From Lacunisphaera sp. (lineage in GTDB: Bacteria; Verrucomicrobiota; Verrucomicrobiia; Opitutales; Opitutaceae), in the NCBI GenBank assembly GCA_029945445.1, contig JAQSCO010000051.1:1-64000 (forward strand): 64,000 nucleotides of DNA. The letters are read 5' to 3'. How positions within the stretch are numbered: position 1 is the first letter of the stretch; the number at the start of each line of letters is the position of its first letter. Below are positions 8,148 through 18,434 of this stretch, one piece after another. A program made the translations under genes and the position numbers. Below the pieces are notes generated by a model, which was not told the origin of the DNA, did no database searches, and was given only the letters and a program-made list of their open reading frames with translations.

Positions 8148-8687
8148 ATGCCCTACGTCGTCGAACGCAAACCCCTGACGCTCTCCGAGCGCCTCTACTT
8201 CCCGCAGATCCTGGCGGGCATGCGGGTGACGCTGCGGCATCTCTTCGCGAAGAACGTCACGATGGAGTATCCCGAGCAGCGCCCGGCGATCCCGGCCGGC
8301 TACCGCGGCGTGCCCACGCTCGTGATGGATCCGAACGGCCGCGAGAAGTGCGTCTCGTGCCAGCTCTGCGAGTTCGTCTGCCCGCCCAAGGCCATCCGCA
8401 TCACACCCGGCGAGATCCCCGCCGACCAACCGGACCACGCCCACGTCGAGAAGGGGCCCAAGACTTTTGACATCGACATGCTCCGCTGCATCTATTGCGG
8501 CCTGTGCCAGGAGGTCTGCCCCGAGGAGGCCATTTTCCTGCAGAACCAGTATTCGATGACCGGCTACACCCGCGCCGAGATGGTCAACGACAAGGCGAAG
8601 CTCTACGAGCTGGGCGGCACGCTGCCCGACGCGCACTTCAAGTGGGACAAGAAAAAGACCGCCGCCGAGCACGGCAACGCGCACTGA
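8148..8687 (+). CDS. nuoI: NADH-quinone oxidoreductase subunit I
   Basis: This is the ferredoxin-like subunit of complex I carrying clusters N6a and N6b between NuoG and NuoB. The 179-residue protein has two 4Fe-4S motifs, CVSCQLCEFVCPPKA near residue 69 and CIYCGLCQEVCPEEA near residue 116. The ATG at 8148 is preferred over a GTG at 8127 that lies inside the repeat arm and would add seven residues. The N-terminal helix before the first cluster matches the family layout. Confidence 0.96.
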   Translation: MPYVVERKPLTLSERLYFPQILAGMRVTLRHLFAKNVTMEYPEQRPAIPAGYRGVPTLVMDPNGREKCVSCQLCEFVCPPKAIRITPGEIPADQPDHAHVEKGPKTFDIDMLRCIYCGLCQEVCPEEAIFLQNQYSMTGYTRAEMVNDKAKLYELGGTLPDAHFKWDKKKTAAEHGNAH

Positions 8688-8702
8688 TGAAAACCAAGCA
8701 TT

Positions 8703-8802
8703 GGAGTGAGCAGCGAGTAGCGAGTAGCGGGCATCACGCCGGATCGGCGTTGGTCCGTGATCGCCTACTCACTACCCGCTACTCGCTACCCACTACTCAC
8801 TG
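8703..8802. repeat. long inverted repeat between nuoI and nuoJ (CGAGTAGC family)
   Basis: The left arm contains AGCGAGTAGCGAGTAGCGGG and the right arm contains the complementary words CTACCCGCTACTCGCTAC, giving a long imperfect hairpin that spans almost the whole nuoI-nuoJ gap. The right arm shares the phrase GTGATCGCCTACTC with the element at 31851-31947 in the nusB-ftsY gap, so the two are copies of one dispersed family, distinct from the CACGAAT family. Confidence 0.8.
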
Positions 8803-8804
8803 AG

Positions 8805-9311
8805 ATGGCTGACCTCCTCTTCTACACCTTTGCCTTCCTCACACTCGCGTGCGCCGCGCTGGTCGTGATCAACAAGAACGCGGTCAACGCCGCGATGTTC
8901 CTCATCGTGTCGCTCGTCGGCGTGGCGGGCCTCTTCGTGCTGCTCGACGCCGCGCTGCTGGCCTTCGTGCTCCTGTTGGTCTACGCGGGCGCCGTTGTCG
9001 CGCTGTTCCTCTTCATCATCATGCTGCTCGACACGACGCCGGGCGCAATGAAGCCCTTCAAGGCCGCGACCATGATCGCCTCGACCGTCGGTGGCGCGCT
9101 GCTCGTGGTCGGCGTGCTGTCCCTCTACCACCGGGCGCAGTTCCCCGCAGCCGCGGCTCCGGTCGCCGCCCCGACGCTCAAGGCCTATGCCGAGCAGCTC
9201 TTCACCACCTATCTGCTGCCGGTGCAGGTTGTCGGCTTCATGCTCCTCATCGCCATGCTGGGCGTCATCGTGCTCAGCAAGAAATTCGCCGTGCCGGAGG
9301 ACGTGTCATGA
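8805..9311 (+). CDS. nuoJ: NADH-quinone oxidoreductase subunit J
   Basis: This is the ND6-like membrane subunit of complex I, made of hydrophobic segments. The 168-residue protein is normal in length and has the typical [20 protein letters not shown] segment near residues 56-75. The ATG at 8805 falls directly after the inverted repeat; sixteen residues encoded upstream belong to the repeat and are excluded. The stop codon overlaps the nuoK start (ATGA), as is common for this gene pair. Confidence 0.95.
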   Translation: MADLLFYTFAFLTLACAALVVINKNAVNAAMFLIVSLVGVAGLFVLLDAALLAFVLLLVYAGAVVALFLFIIMLLDTTPGAMKPFKAATMIASTVGGALLVVGVLSLYHRAQFPAAAAPVAAPTLKAYAEQLFTTYLLPVQVVGFMLLIAMLGVIVLSKKFAVPEDVS

Positions 9312-9631
9312 TCACGCCTGTGCTCGCCGTCATCGGCCTCAACACCTACCTGCACGTCGCGGCGCTGCTGTTCGCCCTCGGCTTCATCGGCGTGCTGCTG
9401 CGCAAGAACACCCTCGTGGTCTTCATGTGCCTCGAGCTGATGCTCATCGCCTCGACGATTGCGCTGGCGGCATTCTCGAAGTTCAACGGCACGCTCGACG
9501 GCAATGTCTTTGTGTTCTTCATCCTGACCATCGCCGCGGCCGAGGTCGCCGTCGGCCTCGCCATCATCGTCGCCCTCTTCCGCCAGCGCCACACGGTGCA
9601 GCTCGAGGAGCTCAACCACCTGAAGCACTGA
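9308..9631 (+). CDS. nuoK: NADH-quinone oxidoreductase subunit K
   Basis: This is the ND4L-like membrane subunit, 107 residues with three hydrophobic helices. Two conserved glutamates lie in the membrane segments [10 protein letters not shown] and [11 protein letters not shown], as expected for the proton-translocating relay. The start overlaps the nuoJ stop by four bases. nuoL follows after 5 bp. Confidence 0.96.
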   Translation: MITPVLAVIGLNTYLHVAALLFALGFIGVLLRKNTLVVFMCLELMLIASTIALAAFSKFNGTLDGNVFVFFILTIAAAEVAVGLAIIVALFRQRHTVQLEELNHLKH

Positions 9632-9636
9632 CGCCG

Positions 9637-11532
9637 ATGAGCATGCTCAAGCACTCCGTCCTCGTCCTGCTGCTGCCGCTGGTTTCCGCGGCGTTCATCG
9701 CCTTTTTCCTGCGCAAGCGCGGCGGCCTCGCCTCGGCGGTCTCCGTCGCCACCGCCACGGCCATCGCGGCGATCTCGATCATTCTCCTCAACCACGGCGA
9801 ACGCTTCGAGCGCTCCTGGGAATGGCTGACGCTCGGCAGTTTCACGGTGTCGCTGGGCGTCAAGTTCGACGACCTCGCGGCGCTCATGCTGGTCATCGTC
9901 GGCGTCGTCGGCCTCTGCGTGCACGTCTTCTCGCTCGGCTACATGCACGACGACCAGGCGCGGTCGCGCTTCTTCGGCGGCCTGTCCATCTTCATGTTCT
10001 CGATGATCGGCATCGTCCTCGCCGACAATCTTTTCATGATGTTCATTTTCTGGGAGCTCGTCGGTTTCAGCTCCTATGTGCTCATCAATCACTATCACGA
10101 GAAGCAGTCCGCGAGCGACGCCGCGAAGAAGGCCTTCATCGTGAACCGCGTGGGCGACTTCGGTTTCCTGCTCGGCATCATCATGTGCTACTGGCTGAAC
10201 GGCACGGTTAGCCTCACCGAGCTCGGCGCCCATCACGTCTTCAGCACGGCGATCCCGCTGCTGTTGTTCTGCGGCGCGGTGGGCAAGTCCGCCCAGATGC
10301 CGCTGCAGGTCTGGCTGCCCGATGCGATGGAGGGCCCAACACCCGTCTCCGCGCTCATCCACGCCGCCACGATGGTCGCGGCCGGCATCTACATGCTTTG
10401 CCGGATCGAGCCGCTGATGGTGCCGCAGGCGCTCACCGTCATCATGTGGGTCGGCACGATCACCGCGCTCTACGCCGCGCTCTGCGCCATTGTCCAGCGC
10501 GACATCAAGAAGGTGCTGGCCTACTCGACGCTCTCGCAGCTCGGCTACATGGTCGCGGCATTCGGGTTGGGGACACTTGTTCTTACGGATACTTCGATCA
10601 TCCCGGGGACAGGAAAGCACCCCGTAATGGAAACCAGTTATTGGATATTGGGAAATGGTGCCGGTGCCGCGATGTTCCACCTGACGACGCACGCCTTCTT
10701 CAAGGGCCTGCTTTTCCTTGGCGCAGGCTCTGTCATCATGGGCTGCCACCACGAGCAGGACATCTTCAAGATGGGCGGCCTGCGGAAGAAGATGCCCGTG
10801 ACCTTCTGGACGTTCACGATTGGTGTGCTCGCTATTGTCGGCATGCCCGGTCTCGCCGGGTTCTTCTCGAAGGACGCCATCCTCTATCTCGCGATGGAGA
10901 AGAATACCGCGGTCTTCGCTGTCCTCGCCTTCACCGCCGTGCTGACGGCGTTCTACATGGTCCGCATGTGGAAGATCACCTTCCTCGGCGAAGCGCGTTC
11001 TGACGAGGCCAAGCACGCCCATGAAAGCAGCCTCGTCGTCACCGGTCCGCTACTGGTGCTCGCCGTGCTCTCGGTTATCGGCGGCTACTCGGGCGTCTTC
11101 GCCAAACTCGCCGGCTCGGTCGCGCACCTCGTGCCCGAGGCCGAGGGTTCCGCGCACACGACCATCCTCCTTGTCTCCCTCGCCGTCATGACGCTCGGCG
11201 CCGGCTCGGCGCTGTTCTTCTACAAGTCTGCCGCGACCGACACGCTTGAGGAGAAGTTCCGCTTTGGGTTCAGCATGCTCATCTGGCTCAAGGAGTCGTT
11301 CGACCGCGCCTACGATTACTACGTCGCTAAGATCCAGCAGCGCTTCGCCATGGTGCTGAACTTCCTCGAGCAGATCGTGCTCGCCGGCGTCATCATCCGC
11401 GGGTTTGCCGGCTTTGTCGGCCTCGTCGGCTACGGCGCCCGCGCGTTCTACACCGGCAGCCTGCACACCTACGTCTACTGGTTCCTGCTCGGCGCCGCGG
11501 TGCTCTGGGCCTTCGCCGCCGGGGTTTTTTAA
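9637..11532 (+). CDS. nuoL: NADH-quinone oxidoreductase subunit L
   Basis: This is the distal antiporter-like proton-pumping subunit with the long lateral helix. The 631-residue protein has the core QMPLQVWLPDAMEGPTPVSA around residues 220-240 and the MFHLTTHAFFKGLLFLGAG motif near residue 345. The ATG at 9637 follows nuoK by 5 bp; longer upstream readings overlap nuoJ and nuoK. Residues of about 309-342, between the QLGYM and MFHL motifs, are coded by noticeably less GC-rich codons and look like an insertion (see findings). The stop codon overlaps the left arm of an inverted repeat. Confidence 0.96.
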   Translation: MSMLKHSVLVLLLPLVSAAFIAFFLRKRGGLASAVSVATATAIAAISIILLNHGERFERSWEWLTLGSFTVSLGVKFDDLAALMLVIVGVVGLCVHVFSLGYMHDDQARSRFFGGLSIFMFSMIGIVLADNLFMMFIFWELVGFSSYVLINHYHEKQSASDAAKKAFIVNRVGDFGFLLGIIMCYWLNGTVSLTELGAHHVFSTAIPLLLFCGAVGKSAQMPLQVWLPDAMEGPTPVSALIHAATMVAAGIYMLCRIEPLMVPQALTVIMWVGTITALYAALCAIVQRDIKKVLAYSTLSQLGYMVAAFGLGTLVLTDTSIIPGTGKHPVMETSYWILGNGAGAAMFHLTTHAFFKGLLFLGAGSVIMGCHHEQDIFKMGGLRKKMPVTFWTFTIGVLAIVGMPGLAGFFSKDAILYLAMEKNTAVFAVLAFTAVLTAFYMVRMWKITFLGEARSDEAKHAHESSLVVTGPLLVLAVLSVIGGYSGVFAKLAGSVAHLVPEAEGSAHTTILLVSLAVMTLGAGSALFFYKSAATDTLEEKFRFGFSMLIWLKESFDRAYDYYVAKIQQRFAMVLNFLEQIVLAGVIIRGFAGFVGLVGYGARAFYTGSLHTYVYWFLLGAAVLWAFAAGVF

Positions 11533-11650
11533 CCACGAATGAACACGAATACACACGAATGTAGGTCGGGCTTTATGCCCGACATGTCGGGGTTAAACCC
11601 CGACCTACAAACGTGCATGCCTTCGTGTCCATTCGGGTCCATTCGTGGTT
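11531..11650. repeat. nested repeat between nuoL and nuoM (CACGAAT family)
   Basis: The outer arms AACCACGAATG (11531-11541) and CATTCGTGGTT (11640-11650) are identical to those at 8048-8132. A complete REPIN-like element lies inside the interval (11561-11608). The outer repeat begins at the last two bases of the nuoL stop codon, and nuoM starts 20 bases after its right arm. Confidence 0.82.
11561..11608. repeat. REPIN-like element nested in the nuoL-nuoM repeat
   Basis: GTAG at 11561-11564 precedes the hairpin GTCGGGC/GCCCGAC, and CTAC at 11605-11608 closes the mirror unit with the stem GTCGGGG/CCCCGAC. The two REP units are separated by only a few bases. This is one of the cleanest examples in the window. 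It sits inside a larger inverted repeat, which implies that the REPIN arrived later or that the two act as a compound unit. Confidence 0.85.
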
Positions 11651-11669
11651 TCTCAGTCTTCCGTCTTTG

Positions 11670-13201
<1,532 letters not shown>

Positions 13202-13205
<4 letters not shown>

Positions 13206-14722
13206 CCACCCAGACCCTCCAAGCCATCGCCGACACCAACGAGTGGTGGGCCATCGCGCCGGAAATGCTCCTGGCGTGCTCCGCGCTGGCGCTGCTGGTG
13301 CTGGAGATCGTGCTGCCCCGGGCCCAGCACCGCTTCATCCCGCACTTCGCCTTCGCGACGCAGGCCACGATCTTCATCCTGCTGGTGGGCGGCGTCTACT
13401 CGGAATACGAGGGCCTGACGACCTTCGGCGGGCTGCTGCAACACTCGGCGACCGGGCACGTCGCCCGCGTATTCTTCATGCTCTCGTCGCTGCTGGTCTG
13501 CTTCCTCGCGACGATCTGCCTGCCGCGGACGAAAATGCCGCGCGTCGAGTTCTACCACATCCTGCTGGCGGTGACGGCGGCGCTGATGCTCCTCGCGCAG
13601 AGCAACCACTTCGTGATGTTCTTCGTCGCGCTCGAGACGGTGACCGTCGGGTTCTACATCCTCGTCAGCTATGGCCGCGAGAACGCCCTCACGCTCGAGG
13701 CCGGCCTGAAATACCTCGTCCTTGGCGCGCTCAGCTCGGCGATCATGCTCTTCGGCATCGTGCTGCTCTACGGCGCGGTCGGCCGGGTCGCCACCTTTGC
13801 CGGCGGGGTGCACAACGGCTTCGAGTTCGGCACGGTCGCGAATTTCCTCCACCAGCATCCTGACAACTTCCTCGCCACGGCCGGCGCGCTGCTCGTGCTC
13901 GGCGGCGTGGCCTTCAAGATCGGCGCGTTTCCCTTCCAGGTCTGGATCCCCGACGTCTACCAGGGGGCGCCGACGCCTGTGACCGCGTTCCTCGCCGTGT
14001 CGTCCAAGGCCGCGGGCTTCGCCGTGCTGCTGACGCTCGTGCTCAACGTCTTCTCGCCGCTCCAGGCCGTGCTCGTGCCGGTGCTGTCGTTGATGGCGGC
14101 GGCCACGATCATTTTCGGCAACCTTTCCGCGCTCACCCAGCGCAACACCAAGCGCCTCATGGGCCTCTCCGGCGTCTCGCACGCCGGCTACCTGCTGCTG
14201 GGCGTCACGGCCGCGCTCACCGTGCCGTGGGCCGCGGGCGCCGTGTGGTTCTACCTCTTCACCTACCTGTTGGCCTCGATGGCGGTCTTCGGCGTCATGG
14301 CCTACGTGGGCGGACCCGACGATGCCGGGCAGGAGCTCCAGCATTACGAGTATCTGGCGCGCAACCGGCCCTTCCTCGGCGGCGTGCTGGCGGTCGGCGT
14401 CGGCTCGCTCGCGGGCATTCCGCCGCTCGCCGGCTTCATGGGCAAGCTGCTGCTCTTCGTCGCGGCGTTCCAGGCGCACCTTTACTGGCTGCTGGCCGTG
14501 GCCGTCGGCGGCGTGGTCGTGTCCATCTATTATTACTTCGGCTGGATCAAGGCCGCCTACTTCGAGTCGTGGCGCCCGCCGGGGCCCAAGCCGGAAGCCC
14601 CCGCGCCCGTCCCCGCCGCCCCGTCCTGGGTCGGCGTGGTGACGCTGACCGCGCTTGCGCTGGCGACGGTGCTGCTCGGTTTCTACCAGGAACCGCTGAC
14701 CAGCTGGCTGCAGCTGAAGTAA
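13202..14722 (+). CDS. nuoN: NADH-quinone oxidoreductase subunit N
   Basis: This is the ND2-like antiporter subunit and the last gene of the operon. The 506-residue protein has family motifs such as FKIGAFPFQVWIPDVYQGAP (residues about 238-257) and LMGLSGVSHAGYLLLG. Length is normal. It ends only 4 bp before the stop of the convergent beta-lactamase-like gene, and I see no clear intrinsic terminator in that space. Confidence 0.96.
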
Positions 14723-14726
14723 GCGC

Positions 14727-15611
14727 TTATTTTTTCGCAGTCAGCAGGTCGTCCACCGCGGCGGCGAACTCCTCCAAGTAGGCATCGCCGTTGGCGTGAT
14801 GGGTGAGCGCGACGATCACATAATGCCGCCCGCCGCCCGTGACCACGGCCGTGTCGTGGAACCAGTCCTCCCACCAGCCGGCCTTGCGCCGCAGTTCCGC
14901 GCCGCGCCCGGCGAGGCCCTTCACAAACTTGTCCTCGACGGGCGCGATGTCGGGCGAGGCGAAAATCCCGCGCATCGCCGCCGAGGCCGCCCTTGACACG
15001 AGGCGGTCCTGCTCGAGCAGCAGGTAATACCGGAGCAGCTGCCGCGCGGTCGCGGCATGCGAATGGCCCCCGACGGGGTCGACGTAGCGCTCGGTGCCCT
15101 TGCCGTAGTGCTTGCCGACCCAGAGGCCGCCGCCGTGCGCCGCATCATAGAGGCCATGGGAATCGATCACCTGCTGGATGCTCTTCAGGCCGAGCTGCTG
15201 GGAAAACTTCGCCGCCATCTCGTTGTCCGAGACCTTGATCATCAACCCCAGTTCGTGACGCGTTGTCGGGTCGGGGCTCGTGGCGGCTTCAGGGTGCAGT
15301 TGGAACCACGCGAGCAGGATGCCGATCTTCGGCACGCTCGCACCGTAATAGATCTGGTCGGGTCGCACTAGGGCCAGCCGCAGGGTGGCCAGGTCGAGCA
15401 CGCCGACCGCGGTCTGCTCCTCCGTCATGCCGTGCTTGGCGCGCAGCCGGGCGTCGAGGGCCGCGATGGCCGCCTGCAGCGCCGGGTCGGTGGCCGTCTG
15501 GTAGTCCAGGGTGTAGTCGGCAAAGGGCGTTTTCACGGGGGCGGGGACGGTTTCAGCGGACGCAGGACCCAGCAACCCGGCCCCCGCCAGCACGGCCAGG
15601 GCGCGCCGCAA
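14727..15611 (-). CDS. class A beta-lactamase-like serine hydrolase
   Basis: The 294-residue exported protein has a signal peptide ending around ASA (residue 19). It carries the penicillin-binding-fold motifs in order: S-x-x-K at Ser92-Lys95 (SVPK), S-D-N at 128-130, and K-A-G at 243-245 in place of the usual K-T-G. The spacing fits class A beta-lactamases and related periplasmic serine hydrolases. A Glu166-type general base is not obvious in an ExxxN setting, so true beta-lactamase activity is uncertain; a role in peptidoglycan or ester hydrolysis is the alternative. It converges on nuoN and diverges from the ThyX-like gene. Confidence 0.8.
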   Translation of the reverse strand: MRRALAVLAGAGLLGPASAETVPAPVKTPFADYTLDYQTATDPALQAAIAALDARLRAKHGMTEEQTAVGVLDLATLRLALVRPDQIYYGASVPKIGILLAWFQLHPEAATSPDPTTRHELGLMIKVSDNEMAAKFSQQLGLKSIQQVIDSHGLYDAAHGGGLWVGKHYGKGTERYVDPVGGHSHAATARQLLRYYLLLEQDRLVSRAASAAMRGIFASPDIAPVEDKFVKGLAGRGAELRRKAGWWEDWFHDTAVVTGGGRHYVIVALTHHANGDAYLEEFAAAVDDLLTAKK

Positions 15612-15734
15612 GACGGTAAAGAGGAGCCGGGGTGGGAGTTTTATGCGGCGACGATACGACCGGCGCGCACCGATGCGATTCTTTGTTTATTTCCTTCGCA
15701 CCGGTCGGCGAAAGTGTTTCGTCTAGGCCCACGC

Positions 15735-17081
15735 ATGAAGGTCACCGGACTCGCCATTGTGCCGCCCCCCGCGGCCGCCAACCTGCCCAAGGTCACCCCT
15801 GAATTGCTCGCCTCCGTCCTCGCCCGCTACTCGCGGAGCAACGACGGCCTCGCGAAGATCCTCGAGAAGGTCGACATCGCCAACCCCGACGAGTCCATCG
15901 ATCGCATCCTGAAGTTCGTCGACTACGGCCACGCGTCCATCGGCGGCCTGACCGGCGGCCTCGCCCTCGCCCTCGACAACGTCTCGATGTGGCTGGCGTA
16001 TAAAATCTTTGAGATCGCCCAGATGGCCGACGGCCAGGAATCGAGCACGCGCTACATCACGATGGACGCGACGAACCTCCCGTCGCCCGAGGAACTCGGC
16101 ATCCCCGCCGACCTCGCGCCGCGCTGGTCCGCGGTGATGGCGCAGGCCTTCGCCGCCTATCACGCCGAATACACGCGCCTCGACCAGGCGGCGCTGGCCA
16201 ACCCCGGCCTCGTGCGCCTGCCCAAGGACGCCAAGCCCGCCGTCGTCACCCGCCTCCGCAAGAACTACGCCCTCGACCGCGCGCGCTACTTCATCCCGCT
16301 CGCCACGCGTACCAACCTCGGCCTCGTGCAGAGCTCGCGCATGTGGGCGGCGACGGTCAAGCACCTCGACTCACTCGGCATGCCCGAGGCGCAGCTGGCG
16401 GCGAAGCTCATCCGCGACGAGCTGCTCAAGTCCTCGCCGCGCCTCATGCGGCACAGCTCCGCCGAGAAATCCTTCCAGGCGCAGGCGTCGCAGGAACTCG
16501 CCGCGAGCCTCGCGCTCGGCCTCGCCCGGCTCTCGACCAAGCCGCTGGCCGACGAGGTGTGGGTCAAGGTCGACCGCGACGCCCCGCCGTGGCTTCGCGA
16601 GGAGCAGCCGGTCGCCGAGGCCCTCCGGCACCGCGCCAACCGCTACGGCTACCAGGGCAAGGCCACCCGCCGCATGCGCGTGGGTTTTGCCTGGAACAAC
16701 ATGGCGATCGCGGAACTGCGCGACCTCAACCGCCACCGCACCGGCCACCGTTACACGCCGCTGATCCAGGCCGGCTTTTATCTGCCGCCCGAGATCGCCC
16801 CCGCCCCGCACCAGCCCCTGCTCGACGAGCAGGCGGCCCTGACGCGCGAGCTGATGACGCGGGGCACGCCGGCCTATGTCTATTCGCTGTTGCTGGGCGC
16901 GCAGACGCCGTTCGAGCACAGCACGCACGCGGACAAGTTCATTTATGAAGCCGAGCTGCGCACGGGGATGGGGGCGCACTACCGTTACGCCGAGCATTTG
17001 AGCGCGGCGCTGCGCGAGTTTTTACGCGCCGTGCCAGAGGCCAAAGACTGGGTCGTTGAGGGCACCGCCGAGCCAGAATAG
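15735..17081 (+). CDS. double-length ThyX-like (FAD-dependent thymidylate synthase family) protein
   Basis: The 448-residue protein is about twice the length of ordinary ThyX (roughly 220-250 residues), which methylates dUMP to dTMP using FAD. Both halves look ThyX-related. The N-terminal half has YGHASIG (about residue 64), SSTRY (103-107) and ARYFIPLATRTN (about 183-195). The C-terminal half has RHR (333-335) followed by GHRY, then FYLPPEI and a helical ending. The classical RHRx7S motif is split: the first half keeps the S-x-R-Y end and the second keeps RHR. The ATG at 15735 removes an upstream extension that overlaps the divergent promoter. Activity is plausible but not shown. Confidence 0.75.
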   Translation: MKVTGLAIVPPPAAANLPKVTPELLASVLARYSRSNDGLAKILEKVDIANPDESIDRILKFVDYGHASIGGLTGGLALALDNVSMWLAYKIFEIAQMADGQESSTRYITMDATNLPSPEELGIPADLAPRWSAVMAQAFAAYHAEYTRLDQAALANPGLVRLPKDAKPAVVTRLRKNYALDRARYFIPLATRTNLGLVQSSRMWAATVKHLDSLGMPEAQLAAKLIRDELLKSSPRLMRHSSAEKSFQAQASQELAASLALGLARLSTKPLADEVWVKVDRDAPPWLREEQPVAEALRHRANRYGYQGKATRRMRVGFAWNNMAIAELRDLNRHRTGHRYTPLIQAGFYLPPEIAPAPHQPLLDEQAALTRELMTRGTPAYVYSLLLGAQTPFEHSTHADKFIYEAELRTGMGAHYRYAEHLSAALREFLRAVPEAKDWVVEGTAEPE

Positions 17082-17129
17082 GCTTGCCGCTTTTTCGGTG
17101 CGGGTGAACATCTGGCCAGCCTGACGCAC

Positions 17130-17252
17130 ATGTTACGCCGAGCGAAAATCAGTGCCTTTCTACCCCTGGCCGGCGTCTTCGCGGCCACCGCCGCGTCGCT
17201 TGATCCGGCACCCGGAAACCACGCCCTCCCGCCCGCGGGAGGTTCGCGCTGA
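17130..17252 (+). CDS. possible 40-residue signal-peptide-like ORF
   Basis: A short frame encodes MLRRAKISAF, a hydrophobic stretch and a small-residue region resembling a Sec cleavage site (TAAS). It stops 2 bp before the endonuclease-fold gene, in a different frame. It may be a leader peptide, the frameshifted former signal peptide of the downstream gene, or chance. Evidence is weak. Confidence 0.25.
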   Translation: MLRRAKISAFLPLAGVFAATAASLDPAPGNHALPPAGGSR

Positions 17253-17254
17253 CC

Positions 17255-18034
17255 ATGGCCGCCCATTTCAAAGTCCTGCAGTTTAACATGCAGTTCGGGC
17301 AGATCTGGGACGACGCCTATCCCGACCACGCGCCGATCAAGATCGAGGCCACCATCGCGGAGATCCGCGCGCACAACGCCGACATCATCATGCTGCAGGA
17401 GGTCGAGCACAGCCTGCCCGGCGGCCAGCAGGCCCAGCCGCCGCCGCACTACACGCGCCTCAAGCAGGAGTTCAAGGAATACGACAGCTACTTCAGCTAC
17501 CCCAAGCCCGACCCGCGCGAGCTGCCCTTCGGCATCGGGCTCGCGATCCTGTCGAAGACCCCGCTGCGCGAGCACATCTGCCTGAACCTGCCGTCGCCCC
17601 CGGTGGAATTCGATTTCTTCGGCGAGAAGAAGACCCCGACCGACCGCCTCCTCATCGGCGCCACGACCAAGATCGCCGGGCACGACGTGCGCATCATGAA
17701 CACCCACCTGCTCGCGTTCTTCATGCTGAACTCGACCAGCGAGGTGCACCGCAGCCAGCGCGAGCTCGTCGCCCAGCAGCTCACCATCCATCGCGACATG
17801 CCGACGCTGCTGTGCGGCGACTTCAACGTCAGCAAGCACGAGTCGCTGATCTCGCAGTTCGGCGACGCCGGCTACCAGACCGTCCAGTCCAAGGAGATCA
17901 CCTGGCGCCGGCGGCCCTACGTGCTGGACCATATTTTCTACAGCCCGTGGCTCAAGCCCGCGGGCTGGTCGGTGAAGCCCACGCCGGCCTCGGACCACCA
18001 CACGCTGACCGCTGAGTTCGGGTTCACGAAGTGA
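17255..18034 (+). CDS. endonuclease/exonuclease/phosphatase family protein
   Basis: The 259-residue protein has the metal-dependent phosphohydrolase fold shared by DNase I, exonuclease III and sphingomyelinases. Family motifs appear in order: Asn11 in QFNMQ, the catalytic glutamate in MLQEVEH (about residue 50), NTHLL (about 150), GDFNVSKHE (about 188) and the terminal SDHHTL (about 249). No signal peptide is encoded from this start, although a signal-like ORF lies just upstream in another frame. The substrate (nucleic acid, phospholipid or inositol phosphate) cannot be told from sequence. Confidence 0.85.
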   Translation: MAAHFKVLQFNMQFGQIWDDAYPDHAPIKIEATIAEIRAHNADIIMLQEVEHSLPGGQQAQPPPHYTRLKQEFKEYDSYFSYPKPDPRELPFGIGLAILSKTPLREHICLNLPSPPVEFDFFGEKKTPTDRLLIGATTKIAGHDVRIMNTHLLAFFMLNSTSEVHRSQRELVAQQLTIHRDMPTLLCGDFNVSKHESLISQFGDAGYQTVQSKEITWRRRPYVLDHIFYSPWLKPAGWSVKPTPASDHHTLTAEFGFTK

Positions 18035-18058
18035 TTGGTGGGGGCACCCCGCCCACCG

Positions 18059-18340
18059 TCACTTTTTCCGCCGCACGCGCTCCTTCTCGTCCTCGCGTTC
18101 CTCCTCGAGCCGGGCCTTCTCGCCCACCATCTGTTTCCGGATCTTGTCGGCGTCGTCGTACTTCTGCGCGCCCAGCGCCGCCTCGAGCTGCTGCCTGAGG
18201 AAGATCTCCCGCTCGGCGATCTTGCCCTGGTAGACGCGGTCGATCTCGGCGAGCCGGGCCTTCTGCCCCGCGTTCAACGGCGTGGCGGCGGGGTCGCTCT
18301 TCGCGAGGCGTTCCATGGCAAGTTCGTAGGCGCTCTTCAT
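18059..18340 (-). CDS. small charged coiled-coil protein, unknown function
   Basis: The 93-residue protein is almost entirely helical and charged, with a heptad-like pattern from about residue 25 to the end and a basic C-terminus (RVRRKK). I do not recognise a family. It has no signal peptide or membrane segment. It lies downstream of comEC on the same strand, separated by an imperfect inverted repeat. Confidence 0.6.
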   Translation of the reverse strand: MKSAYELAMERLAKSDPAATPLNAGQKARLAEIDRVYQGKIAEREIFLRQQLEAALGAQKYDDADKIRKQMVGEKARLEEEREDEKERVRRKK

Positions 18341-18351
18341 GGAGAACAGTT

Positions 18352-18428
18352 AAACCACGGAACGCATGGAATACACAGAAAATTTCCGGCCGGGTGGATT
18401 GGAAACCCTTCGGTGTATTCTGAGGTTT
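18352..18428. repeat. imperfect inverted repeat between the coiled-coil gene and comEC
   Basis: The words AAACC and GAATACAC (18369-18376) on the left are complementary to GTGTATTC (18413-18420) and GGTTT on the right, forming an interrupted hairpin. It fills most of the gap between the two minus-strand genes. It resembles the CACGAAT family in design but not closely in sequence. Confidence 0.55.
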
Positions 18429-18434
18429 CCCGAC

